This document shows positions 18,101-28,403 of a stretch of 64,000 bases of DNA, piece after piece (position 1 is the first letter of the stretch; every line of letters starts with the position of its first letter). A program made the position numbers and the translations under genes. Below the pieces are notes generated by a model, which was not told where the DNA came from, searched no databases, and was given only the letters and a program-made list of their open reading frames with translations. This DNA comes from Micromonospora pallida (GTDB lineage Bacteria; Actinomycetota; Actinomycetes; Mycobacteriales; Micromonosporaceae): contig NZ_FMHW01000002.1 of NCBI RefSeq assembly GCF_900090325.1, forward strand, positions 5,209,001 through 5,273,000, read 5' to 3'.

Positions 18101-19917
18101 TGGGCGGCCATGTCGGTGGTCCGCGGCGAGAACTCCGCCTCCAGACCGGGGAAGACCGAGATGAGCTTGCCGCCGCCGGCCAGCAGCGGGTCCGGGGTGA
18201 ACCAGATGTCCCGGCCGCCCCGCCATGCCTGGCCCCGGGCCACCGTCTTGCGGGCCACGGTGAGCAGCTTGTCGCTGGGGTTGACGATGCCGAGCCGGAC
18301 GCGTTCGGCCCCGTCGACCGGGCCGGGTGCGGCCTGGGCCCGCTCGGCGCCGAGCCGGCGTACCGTCACGTCGTCCTTCGCCAGGAGTTCGGCGAGCGCG
18401 GCCGAGGTCGGCGCGGCGAGCCAGAGCACCTGGTCCGGCTCGTCCACCACGACCTTGCCGTCGGCCGTCGCGGTCAGTCCGGACGTCGGCAGGGCCACCC
18501 CGGCCGAGTCGGTCACCTGCTCGACGATCACGTGGGCGTTGATCCCGCCGAAGCCGAAGGCGTTCACCCCGGCCCGGCGCGGGCCGTCGGTCTCCCACGG
18601 CTGGGCGGAGGTGATCGGCGCGAACCGGGTCTGGGCCATCTCGGCCCGCGGGTTGTCGCAGTGCAGGGTGGGCAGCAGCACGCCCCGGTAGACGGCGAGC
18701 GTCGCCTTGATCAGGCCGGCGGCGCCGGCCGCCGGCATGGTGTGGCCGATCATCGACTTCACCGAGCCGATCACCGGCTTCGGCCCGCCCCGGTGCGCCC
18801 CGAAGGTCTGCCCGATGGTGGTCAGCTCGGCGGCGTCGCCGGTGGGGGTGCCGGTGCCGTGCGCCTCCAGCAGGCCGAGGGCGTCCGGGGCGGTCGGGTC
18901 GAGGCCGGCTGCCGCCCAGGCGCGCTCGATGGCCAGCACCTGACCGGAGACCGCCGGGTTGAACATGCTCGCCGACTTGCCGTCGCTGGAGACCCCGCTG
19001 CCCCGGATCACCGCGTAGACCCGGTCGCCGTCGCGCAGCGCGTCGGCGTACCGCTTGAGCACCACGATGCCGGTGCCCTCGCCGATCAGCAGGCCGTCGG
19101 CGTTCGCGTCGAACGGCCGAATCTCACCCTGCCGGGACAGCGCCCGGAGCTGGTTGAACACCGACCAGAAGCTGATGTCGTGCACGTGGTGCACGCCGCC
19201 GGCCAGCACCGCGTCCAACCGGCCGTTCTGCAACTCGGTGATGCCCTGGTCGACCGCGATCAGCGACGAGGCGCAGGCCGCGTCGATGGTGTACGCCGGG
19301 CCGCGCAGGTTGAGCCGGTTCGCCACCCGGGACGCGGCCAGGTTCGGGACCAGGCCGATCGTCCCCTCCGGCTGGTACGGGCCGAGCCGCTCGTCGAACT
19401 TCTTGCGGAGCATCTCCAGCCGGGCCGGGTCGACGTCCGGGATCAGCTCCCGGAGGATGCTGATGACCTGGCTGGACATCCGGACCCGCTGCGCGTACCG
19501 GGCCTGGGCGGGGCTGAGGATGCCGCCCCGGCCCAGAATCACCCCGACCCGCTCCCCCGACGGGAGCTTGTCCGGGCCGCCCGCGTCGTCGATGGCCTTC
19601 GCGGCCACCTCGAGGGTGATGAGCTGGTCGGGCTCGATCTCGTGCACCGACGCGGGCATCACGCCGAACTTCAACGGCTCGAAGGTGGCGTACTCGTCGA
19701 CGAAGCCACCCCGCCGGCAGTACATCCGGTCCGCCCGGTGGGCCTGCTCGGGGTCGTAGAACTCCTCGTCCCAGCGGTGCTCCGGGACGTCGGTGATGGC
19801 GTCCACGCCGCTGACCAGGTTGCGCCAGTAGCTGTCCAGGTCACCGGCCCCGGGCATGAGCGCGGCCATACCGACGATCGCGATCTGCTGATCGGGCTTG
19901 GTCACGGCGGTCACCAC
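15106..19917 (-). CDS. PUFA-synthase-like protein: KS-AT-DH-PPTase
   Basis: A 1603-residue iterative synthase subunit. KS, residues about 8-470: active Cys in DAACASS near residue 212, and His residues in EAHGTGT and IGHTMPAAG. AT, about 590-880: GHSIGE near 648 and FKSAFHTP, but the usual N-terminal FPGQGSQ is replaced by FPGLEAE. An Ala/Pro-rich linker at about 930-1080 has no ACP. A hot-dog dehydratase starts at about 1085 (LRDHCFF, then FHGPQFQG and LDNALQ). The C-terminal Sfp-like phosphopantetheinyl transferase, about 1380-1600, has RIAAKDAVR, GIDVAEV and FRAAREAVGKAEG. It overlaps the preceding synthase gene by 7 nt. This is the PfaB/PfaC-like partner with a built-in ACP-activating enzyme. 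Confidence 0.88.
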   Translation of the reverse strand: MVTAVTKPDQQIAIVGMAALMPGAGDLDSYWRNLVSGVDAITDVPEHRWDEEFYDPEQAHRADRMYCRRGGFVDEYATFEPLKFGVMPASVHEIEPDQLITLEVAAKAIDDAGGPDKLPSGERVGVILGRGGILSPAQARYAQRVRMSSQVISILRELIPDVDPARLEMLRKKFDERLGPYQPEGTIGLVPNLAASRVANRLNLRGPAYTIDAACASSLIAVDQGITELQNGRLDAVLAGGVHHVHDISFWSVFNQLRALSRQGEIRPFDANADGLLIGEGTGIVVLKRYADALRDGDRVYAVIRGSGVSSDGKSASMFNPAVSGQVLAIERAWAAAGLDPTAPDALGLLEAHGTGTPTGDAAELTTIGQTFGAHRGGPKPVIGSVKSMIGHTMPAAGAAGLIKATLAVYRGVLLPTLHCDNPRAEMAQTRFAPITSAQPWETDGPRRAGVNAFGFGGINAHVIVEQVTDSAGVALPTSGLTATADGKVVVDEPDQVLWLAAPTSAALAELLAKDDVTVRRLGAERAQAAPGPVDGAERVRLGIVNPSDKLLTVARKTVARGQAWRGGRDIWFTPDPLLAGGGKLISVFPGLEAEFSPRTTDMAAHFGMPDRPWSMEDLGQHGAGLIEVGKMLHDALSRMNVTPDAVAGHSIGEWTAAAVSGQADGASMDEFLAMFSAESVEISGYVFAAAATAADQVTPLLPDFPGVVLSHDNAPQQCVVNGPETEVDRLVEVLRGRNVFCQKLPFKSAFHTPIFGDGLRSIGDALGRLRVQPSQLPIWSGTLAAPCPDDLDEVRHLFIRHMMEPVWFRQTVANMYDAGFRVFLQVGAGQLASLIDDNLRGKDHLAIPVNVSHRGGLNQLRRVATALWVEGGSPDLRVLSTPGGRAPAAKSTVGTGKRGPTIKLDLGGPLVRLGEDAAGLLGLPASGNGSPAAAAPDAAAQPAAPAATGEAAGALAALSQLAGHSRAAAELAALLRDTAQGTANVLAKAGGTAAPVQPRPTAAPRPPVVPPAVAPRPGTTPVTAPRAGTTPAVAPRPGAAPAAPARTGGPAVAGARPGTPAVAPQRPAAPPAVRPAPAAKEVGRITLRVSIETMPYLRDHCFFVQPDDWPNIEDRWPVVPATALVQHMMDAAEQLLPGQRVIAVHDAKFNRWLIAEPAQDVEITVREAGSNRYTCAIGSYARATVEMSSAYPEPTEQPWTHDPATERPTTLPADEMYAERLMFHGPQFQGVSEIHAIGDMHVRGVVTAPVPPGALLDNALQVIGNWLITTQPIRTVALPVGLRHVEFFGPPPPAGRAFECVARVRSIDDGQLIADTQLSYQGRVWAQINGAVDRRFDSHPQARVAERFPEKYPMSLFQPEGWTMAFDCWTDLVTRGMAARGILGGAANAEYERHPAKTRKQWMLGRIAAKDAVRSRLWADGHTDIYPIELTVGNDPTGRPFVQAREGRGWRDCDVSLAHCQEIGVAIAKPRTPGEPVGGPGVGIDVAEVADLPAGCVLDPAETTLLASLAGADAARRQHWATRFRAAREAVGKAEGVGPAGGPHPIAVRAATDEALTVETAGRTYRVGHREVANPDDLPPRRYVVAWTWGPEPATAPDGTRI

Positions 19918-22900
19918 CCCGACGCGGTGTAGACGACGGAGGTGTCACCCGGCTCGGCCCAGGCCAGCTCGCGGAGCAGGCTGAGCGCGCCCTCCTCCGG
20001 GTCGATCAGGCCGATGCCGCGACGGGCGTACTCCCGGCTCAGCTCGGCGGTGACCATGCCGCCGTGGCCGGCACCCGGCGCCCAGGGGCCCCAGTGGACG
20101 GTCACGCAGCGGATCCCGGTCTGGGTGTTCCAGCGGGTGCCCATGCTGTCCAGGGCGTCGTTGGCGGCGGCGTAGTCGGCCTGGCCCCGGTTGCCGTAGG
20201 CGGCGGCGATGCTGCCGAAGAAGACCACGAACTTCGGCTGGTCGGGCAGCTCGTCGAGGCCGGCGAGCACCGCGCGGGCCCCGTTGACCTTGACGTCGAA
20301 GACCCGGGTGAAGGATGCCGGGTCCTTCTCGGCGATGAGCTTGTCCTCGATGATGCCGGCCGCGTAGACCAGGCCGTCGAGCCGGCCGTGGTGCTGGTGG
20401 ATCTGGGCGAGCAGCACCTTCGTCGCGTCCGCGTCCCGCACGTCGAGGGTGTGGTAGCGCACCTCACCGCCGAGTTCGGTCAGCTCCGCGATGGTCGCCT
20501 CGACCTCGCGGCCGGCCATGATGGCCTGCGCCCGACGCTCGATCTCGGCCGGGGCGCGCAGCCCCTGCTTCACCAGCGCGGCGCGCAGCGCGGTCTTGTC
20601 CCGGGCGGCGGCCAGCTCCGGGTCCTCCGGACCCGCCGGTCGCGGCGTACGGCCGACCAGCTCGATCCGGCACCGGCCGGCCGAGGCGAGGGTCCGGGCG
20701 AACCAGGGGGTGATGCCCCGGGCCCCACCGATCAGCACGACCACCGACTCGTGGCTGAGGCCGAGTGCGGCAACCTCCGAGGCACCCTCACCGGCCGGGC
20801 CGGCGCCCCGGGAGGCGAGTGCGCCCAGGTCCACCTGGACCAGGTCGGCGACGTACCGCTCGTCGCCGCGTCGAGCGACGACCGGGGGCTTCTCCTCCCC
20901 GACGGTCAGCAGTTCGTCGAGCAGTTGCAGGGCCAGGACCTCCGGCTCCGCCTCGGCCTCCAGCGCGACGTAGCGGGCGGTCAGCTCCGGGTACTCCCGG
21001 GCGATGGTGCGGAACAGGCCGGGCATGCCGTCGGCGGTACCACCGGCGGCGGGGGCACCGGCCCCGATCAGCCAGCGCGGGTTGGTCGCCAGCACCCGCT
21101 GGACCAGCGGAAAGACCGACGGCAGCAGGGGCCCTTCGGTACGGGTGAGTCCGTCGAGCAGCAGGAACCCGTCGAAGCCCTGGTCGGCCTGCTCGCTGTC
21201 GAGGACGCCGATCTGTCCGCCCGCGCCGTACTCACCGAGCAACTCCGCGAGGTACGCCCCGACCGCACCGCCACCGGTGATCAGGAACTGCTTGCCGGCG
21301 AGGATCTCGGCGGGGTCGCCGACGGACGCGGGCCGGACCGACTCCTGGGGCACCAGCCGCTTCGGCGGGATGCCAGGGTTCGCCAGTTCCTCGGCCGCTG
21401 CCGGGGCGGCGGCCGGGGCCGGCGTCGCCTCGACCGGGGCGGCCGTGGCGTTCATCTTCTGGTCGAGCCAGGCCACCATGGCGCGGACCGTGCGCGCCTT
21501 GACCAGGTCCTCCAGCTCCGACTCGTCACCCTCCACCGCCAGATCCAGCCGAGACGCGACCTCACCGGCCACCTCAGCCCGCTTGATCGAGTCGATCGAC
21601 AGATCCGCCTCCAGATCCAGATCCAACTCGATCAGATCCACCGGATAACCCGTCCGCTCACTGATCACCGCCAGAATCGCGGCCTGGAAGTCCGCCAACG
21701 ACGCACCACCCGCCGGAGCAGCCATCGTCGCGGCGGCGGGCGCGGCGGCGACCGGCGCCACGGCGGCGGCCGGCGCGGACACCGTGACGGTGGCCGACAT
21801 CTTCGCCTCGAGCCAGGTCACCATGGCGCGGACGGTGCGCGCCTTGACCAGGTCCTCCAGCTCCGACTCGTCACCCTCCACCGCCAGATCCAGCCGAGAC
21901 GCGACCTCACCGGCCACCTCAGCCCGCTTGATCGAGTCGATCGACAGATCCGCCTCCAGATCCAGATCCAACTCGATCAGATCCACCGGATAACCCGTCC
22001 GCTCACTGATCACCGCCAGAATCGCGGCCTGGAAGTCCGCCAACGACGCACCACCCGCCGGAGCAGCCGGAGCCGCGACGGGTGCCACGGCGACGGCGAC
22101 CGACACGGCGGTGCTGCCCATCCGCTGGTCGAGCCAGGTCACCATGGCGCGGACGGTGCGCGCCTTGACCAGGTCCTCCAGCTCCGACTCGTCACCCTCC
22201 ACCGCGAGACTCAGCCGCTGTGCGACCTCACCGGCCACCTCAGCCCGCTTGATCGAGTCGATCGACAGATCCGCCTCCAGATCCAGATCCAACTCGATCA
22301 GATCCACCGGATAACCCGTCCGCTCGCTGATCACCGCGAGGATCGCGTTCTGGAAGTCCGCCAGCGACGGACCGGCCGGGGCGACCGGGGCGGGCGCGGG
22401 CGGGGCGACGGCCGGCGCGGGAGCGTAGGCGGTGGCCACGGCGGAACCGCCGTTGGTGGAGACCGCCATCGCCGGGACTGGGGCCGGCTCGGCTACCGGG
22501 ACGTACTGCGCCGGAACGAACTGCGCGGGCGCGACCTCGGCCGGGGCGTACGCCGAGCCGTTCGGGTACCCGTCGGTCCGGTGCTGCGGTTCGGCCGGCT
22601 GCCAGACCAGGCGGCCGCCGCTGCCGCCGTCCCCGAGGAAGGCGAGCATGATGTCCCGCTGCGAGGCGATCATGTCCCGGGTGGTCCGCAGGAACTCGTG
22701 CAGCAGCTCGCCCCGGATGTCCTGGACGACATGCTGGACGGGCGCGGCCGCGGGGGCGGTGGCGGGTGCGGGTGCGGGTGCGGGGACACCGTTCGAGGGG
22801 CTCATCGGCAACTCCTTGATGCGTCGGGGAGGCGTCATGCCGCCGGGGAGGCAGTCGCCGTTCTGGTCGCGGACGAGTTGTCCGTCGACCGTCCAGACCG

Positions 22901-25900
22901 GTCGGCGGTTCGGCGCGGCGGGCCGGGGCCGGCCGTCGACCCGTCCGTGGAACAGCCAGTCGGTGCGCACCGGCACGCCGGCGCAGGCGATCTCGCCGAC
23001 CGAGACGAGGAATCCGCGCAGTCCGTCGGCGGGGCCGCGCTCGGTGGCGATGGCCCGGTACGGCCGGTCGCCGAGCACCGCCTTCACCAACCTGCTGAGC
23101 ACCTGGCCGGGGCCGACCTCGACGAAGGTGCGGGCACCGGCGGCGTACATGGCCTCGATCTGCTCGACGAAGCGGACCGGTTCCCCGATCTGCTCGGCGA
23201 GCTGCTGGCGGAGCTGGTCGAGGTTGTCGACGTAGGGGGCGGCGGTCAGGTTGGACCAGACCGGGATGCGCGGCTCGCTGATCCGTCGGGTGGCGAGCAC
23301 CTCGGCGAAGCGCTCCACCGCGCCGGCGACCAGCGGGCTGTGGAAGGCGCAGGCCACCGAAATGATCTTCGCCGAGATCCGGGCCTCCTTGAGCGCCACC
23401 ACCGCCGCCTCGACCTTGGCGGTCGGGCCGGAGACGACGATCTGCTTCGGCGCGTTCCGGTTGGCGAGCACCACCTCGCTGGTCAGCCCGGCACTGGCCA
23501 GCACCTGGGCCACCTGCTCGGGCGTCGCGCTGACCGCGGCCATGGTGCCCGGGTCGTCACCGGGGGTCGCGCCGAGGATCGCCGCAGCCCGCTCCCGGCT
23601 GAGGTCGAGCAGCGTCCGGGCGTCGAACGCGCCGGCGACGCAGAGCCCGACGAGTTCGCCGTAGCTGTGTCCGCCGGTCATGTCGGGGCGGACGCCGAGG
23701 CGGCGCAGCAGGTGGTCGACGGCGAGGCCGCCGATACCGAGCACCGGCTGGGCGACCCGGGTGTCCCGGACCCGCTCCTCCTGCAGTCTGCGGTGGGCCT
23801 GGTCGAAGGCGGTCGGCGGGAAGAGCAGCTCCGCCGCGTCGCGGTCCAGCTCCAGGTAGTGCCGCAGCTCGGGGAAGGTGACGAAGAGTTCGGCGAGCGC
23901 GCCGGGGCGCTGGCTGCCCTGGCCGGGGAAGAGGAAGGCAACCTGGCCCGGGTCGGCGTCCCCGGCCGGCTGCACCAGCCCCTGGGCGGGGTCGTGCTCA
24001 CCGGCGAGGGCCCGCCGCAGCAGGGCCTCCAGTTCCGCCACGTCCCGGGCGACGACCGCGACCCGGGTCGGGCCGCGTCGTCCGGCGGCCTCCCCGGCGA
24101 CCTGGGCGGCCAGCTCGGCCAGCCGGCCCGGCCGGTTCCGGTCTCCGTCGGCGGCCAGCCGGTCGGCGAGCTGGAGGATCGCCTGATGGGCGGCGGCCCG
24201 GTCCACCCCGGGGAAGCAGAACAGCTCGGCCGGCCAGGTACGACGGGCGTGCCGGGGCTCCGGCGCGTCGCCGTACGCGGCGAGCACGGTGTGGAAGTTG
24301 GTTCCGCCGAACCCGAAGGCGCTGACCCCGGCGATCCGCTCCTGGGCCGGGACCGGCCAGGGGCGGGCCTCGGTGTAGAAGGCGAACGGGCTCTGCTCGG
24401 GATGCCAGGCCGGGTTGGGCCGTTCCAGGTGGATGGTCGGCGGGCGGATGCCGTTGTAGAGGGACAACGCCACCTTGATCACGCCGGCCAGGCCGGCGGC
24501 GCACTTGGTGTGCCCGATCTGCGACTTCACCGAGCCGAGCGCGCAGTTCCCGGGCTCCGCGCCGGCCTCGACGAACATCCGGGTGAGCGTCTCCAGCTCG
24601 GTCCGGTCGCCGACCACCGTGCCGGTGCCGTGCGCCTCGACCAGGCCGACCTCGCGCGGCGAGATGCCGCTGCGGCGGTACGCCCGGTCCAGCGCCCGGC
24701 GCTGCCCGTCCGTCCGGGGCGCGGTGAGGCCGAGCGCGCGTCCGTCACTGGAGCCACCGAGGCCCTTGACCACCGCGTAGATCCGGTCACCGTCCCGCTC
24801 GGCGTCGGCGAGCCGCTTCAACACGATGCAGGTCACCCCCTCGCCGAGGGCGATGCCGTCGCCGGTGCTGTCGAACGGGCGGGACCGGCCGGTCGGCGAG
24901 AGCGCGTGCGCGGAGGTGAACATCAGGTAGTCGTTGACGCCGTTGTGCAGGTCCGCGCCGCCGCAGATCATCATGTCGCTGTCGCCGCTGGCCAGTTCCT
25001 TGCAGGCGGCGTCCATGGCGGCCAGCGACGAGGCGCAGGCCGCGTCGATGGTGTAGTTCGGGCCGCCTAGGTCGAGCCGGTTCGCCACCCGGCCGGCGAT
25101 CACGTTCGCCAGCACGCCGGGGAAGCTGTCCTCGGTGACCCTGGGGAGCAACTCCTGCATCTCGTCGGGCACTTCGCCGAGGTACGCCGGAAGCATGGTG
25201 CGCAGGGTCTGCGCGTGCCCCATGTCGCTGCCGGCCTCCGCGCCGAACACCACACCCGTGCGGCCGTGGTCGACCCCCGGGGCGTCGTAGGCGTAGCCGG
25301 CGTCGACCAGTGCCCGGTGGGAGATCTCCAGGGCGAGCAACTGGGTCGGGTCGATGCTGGCCAGGGCGGCTGGGGGATGCCGTAGCCGATCGCGTCGAAG
25401 GGCACCGGCTCGATGAAGCCGCCCCACTTGGAGACGCTGATCCGGCCGGTCTGCCCGGGGCCGACCTCCGGGGCGTAGTAGAGGTCGGTGTCCCATCGCT
25501 GCGGGGGCACCTCACCGACGGCGTCCGCGCCGCTGAGCACCGTACGCCAGAAGCTGGCCAGGTCCGGTGAGCCGGGCAGGATGCAGGCCATCCCGACGAT
25601 GGCGATGTCCAGCGGCGCGGGCGCGTCCTCGATCTCGGCGGGCGGCGCCAGCCGTTCCCGGATCGCGTCGAGGCTGTCCCCGTGGTACGCGCGCGCCCCG
25701 GCGCTGACCGCGTCGTGCAGCCCGGCGATGGTGGTCGCGTCGTCGCGCAGCACGACGATCTGCCCGGCCATGAACATGCCCTCGGCGGCCTGCTCGTCCT
25801 CGCCGACCGAGCGCAGCGTGTCGCCCTCGCGCACGATGCCCTTGCTGGCGATCCGCGCCCGCCCGATGTTGAGCTTCTCGAGCTCCTGCCACGCGTCGCG

Positions 25901-27576
25901 GCTCTCCATGCCGGAATCGCGCAGCTCGTCGCGGCGCCGGTAGAAGTCGTCGACGAACGGGGTGGGCAGGCAGCGGGTGACGTGTCCGGGGGCGGTCTCC
26001 AGCAGCGCGGTCCGCTCGGCGGCGATCGCCTCGCGCTGGAAGAGCGGCTGGACCGCGTTGTGCTCCACCGCCTCGGCGGTGAAGAGGTACGCGGTGCCCA
26101 TCAGTACGCCGATCCGCGCGCCCCGGTGGGCCAGCGGCGCGGCCATGGTGGCGACCATCGCGGCCGAGCGGGCGTCGTGGATGCCGCCGGCGAAGAACAC
26201 CTGGATCGCGGTGGCCGCGTCCGGTTCGGCGTCGAGGTACTCCTCGAGCACCATGAGCTGGGCCTCCCAGAGCGGGAAGCTGGCCCGGGGTCCGGTGTGG
26301 CCGCCGCACTCGGCGCCCTCGAAGATGAACCGGCGGGCCCCGGAGCGCAGGAACTGCCGCAGCAGTCCCGGCGACGGGACGTGCAGGAACGTGGTGATGC
26401 CCTGCTGCTCCAGCGCCTTGGCCTGGGGTGGCCGACCACCGGCGATGATCGCGCAGGCCGGGCGCAGCTCCCGGATGACCTCCAGTTGCGCCTCTCGGAT
26501 CTCCTCGGGGGCGAAGCCGAGCACGCCGACACCCCAGGGCCGGTCGCCGAGGCGGGCGGCGGTCTCGGTGAGGATGCGGCGGGTCGGTCCTGCGCCGTTG
26601 AGGGCGAGCGCGACGAAGGGCAGGCCACCGTCCTCGGCGACGGCGGCGGCGAAGCCGGGCTCGTCGCTGACCCGGGTCATCGGCCCCTGGGCGACGGGCA
26701 CCCGGATCTGGAGGTCCACGGCCAGCGGCGAGCCCGGTGCCAGCACCTCACCGGCGGCGGGGTCGTTGGCGGCGTCGAGCAGCGCGTCCCGGATGCCCCG
26801 GACGGCGGCGGCGGTGTCCGGCCAGCGTTCGGCGAAGACGGCGGCGAGCCAGCCGTCCTGGCCGATCGGCAGCAGCTCGGAGGCCTCGTCGTGCGGGCCG
26901 CCACGCCGGATTCCCCGGACACCGTCGACCAGTACGGTCTCGGAGCCGTCCATCCGTCGGATCGCGGCCTGCACGTCGGTGGGCAGTTCGGATTCGGGCA
27001 TGAGCGCGAGCTGGCTGTCCAGCACGACGCCGGCCGCGCCGCCGACCAGGCAGGCGCCCGCCGTGCGGGGACCGACCCCACCGGCGACCCAGACCGGCAG
27101 GTCGAGGGTCTCGTCGGCGACGAGTTGCTGGAGCAGGACGAACGAGCTGAGGTCGCTGCCCCGCCCGCCGGCCTCCATCCCCGGGCGATCAGGCCGTGCG
27201 CGCCGGCAGCGGCGGCGGCGCGGGCCTCGTCCCGGCTGGTCACCTCGACCAGCACCCGGTAGCGCGGGGTGGTCTCGGCCAGCGACCAGGGCGAGTCCGG
27301 GGTCAGGACGACCAGGTCGACCCCACCGGGCGCGACCCGCTCCACCTCGTCCAGTGTGGCCTGGCACCCGGCCGGCACCCGTATCCCGAGAGGCCCGGGC
27401 GACCACGTGACGGCCTGGGCCAGCGCGCGCAGCACCCAGTCGTCGCCGCCCCCGAGGTCCAACACTCCCAAGCCACCACCGACCCGGGCGGCAGCGGCCA
27501 TCCGCGGGGCGGGCTCCAGGGCACCGCCGGGGTTGACGACCATGACGAGGTCGCGCTTGTACGTTGCAGTACTCAT
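19911..27576 (-). CDS. PUFA-synthase-like protein: PfaD-KS-AT-ACP3-KR (two apparent frameshifts)
   Basis: One gene of about 2555 codons once a missing base is restored at each of two C/G runs (27179-27182 and 25372-25376). The N-terminal 650 residues are a PfaD-type FMN enoyl reductase (GPRTAGACLVGGAAGVV, FIFEGAECGGHTGPR). KS follows from about 655 (Cys in DAACASS near 845, EAHGTGT, IGHTKCAAG), then AT (FLFPGQGSQ near 1215, GHSYGE near 1305). Three ACPs lie at about 1750-2010, each with DLSIDSIKRAE. A C-terminal KR has VVLIGGARGI near 2285 and YAAAND. It iteratively builds and reduces a long acyl chain. PfaD is usually a separate protein, so this N-terminal fusion is notable. No stop or ribosome site separates PfaD from KS. 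Confidence 0.85.
21481..22330 (-). repeat. Triplicated ACP coding repeats
   Basis: Three direct repeats encode the tandem ACPs, starting at 21481, 21826 and 22147. The stretches 21481-21723 and 21826-22068 (243 nt each) appear identical apart from one base near the start. The 22147 copy is more diverged. Codons here are rich in GAT, TTG and GGT compared with the rest of the gene. The near-identity implies recent duplication or gene conversion. Confidence 0.85.
25372..25376. other. Apparent frameshift in the KS domain (G5 run)
   Basis: Upstream codons end at the KS residues AIGYGIP and the KS resumes one frame over at ASIDPTQLL. Adding one base to this run restores a continuous IPPAALASIDP, the expected KS sequence. 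A sequencing undercall is more likely than a true mutation, because the reading frame is otherwise intact on both sides. Confidence 0.85.
27179..27182. other. Apparent frameshift in the PfaD-like domain (C4 run)
   Basis: The frame changes between GAHGLIARG and MEAGGRGSDL. One added base in this run joins them into the normal enoyl reductase sequence. This is the same kind of one-base loss as at 25372-25376. Confidence 0.85.
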
Positions 27577-28403
27577 CGGGCTCCCACTTCGTTCGCGAGG
27601 GTCTCGCGGTGGCGACGGGCTGGATCGGTCAAACCGAGAGTGACCAGAACCGAATTTGCATGATTCGATGTTGCGCTCCGTAACAAGCTAGTAGCCGCTT
27701 GTTGCCGAATGATTAACACCGACACGAACGTGAGGAACGCTCGGAATTCCTACTCGGCAGGCGGGATATGTCTGAACCGCTGCCAGGAAGAACCAACGAG
27801 GATCGGTCGAGGATCGCTCGAGGTGCCCCCGGAACGGGCGGCGAGAAGGTTGTTAATTACTCACGAAACAATTAGCCGCCCGAGCCCCGCAATGACCTGA
27901 ATCACGACAGGAATCCACCCATCTCAATATTCGGACGGGCTCTTGTCAGGGCGACCGGCGACCGGCGACGATCCCTTTCCGTCTCGCATCCGCCATTCCC
28001 TATCGAATTGCTCTGACTTACGCGAGAGCGAGGTGAGCCACCCGGACGAACCGATGCCCACGACCACCGACCCGACATGACCGCCCACCTGCGATTAAAG
28101 GTCGATCAACGACCCACAGGAGCGCCCGGGTCGCCGGAGCCCCCCTCCCCCACACCCCTTCCATCTGGTGGTACGTGGCTCCCGTCACAGATCAACAAGA
28201 GTCACTTCACCCATTAACGATCGTTTTTGTCCGTCTCGGGCAGCGATCGCCCCTTCGGCCACCCCCGGCACCCGCCGAGGTTCGTCGCCGACACCCCCCA
28301 CCACCAGCACAAACACCCGGCCGGCCCACGCCAAACGGATTGGCGTGCACCCGCGTATCGGGTCTGTTAACCCTGTTTACCTCTTTATGATCGGCGGTTA
28401 AAA
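27577..28403. promoter_or_regulatory. AT-richer divergent regulatory region of the synthase operon
   Basis: These 827 bp separate the synthase operon (minus) from the TauE gene (plus) and contain no convincing gene. GC is visibly lower than in the flanks. An inverted repeat AACAAGC-N8-GCTTGTT lies at 27682-27703, about 105 bp upstream of the synthase start, and could be an operator. On the plus strand TATGAT at 28386-28391 could be the -10 box for the TauE gene. Short open frames at 27709-27900 and 28168-28401 lack ribosome sites and protein-like composition. Confidence 0.5.

Noticed and set aside
20064..25070. 1668-codon open frame on the plus strand opposite the synthase
   Set aside because: It is a high-GC antisense shadow: Arg/Gly/His-rich, no ribosome site and no family features.
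19911..27576. Programmed frameshifting within the synthase
   Set aside because: The sites are plain C/G runs without a slippery heptamer or downstream structure that I can see, and two unrelated genes (Fic, NUDIX) show the same one-base loss, so sequencing error is simpler.
15106..27576. Enediyne polyketide synthase
   Set aside because: Enediyne PKSs place KS-AT-ACP-KR-DH-PPTase on one chain with a dedicated thioesterase. Here there are two KS-AT proteins, three tandem ACPs and a PfaD domain, which is the PUFA-synthase pattern.
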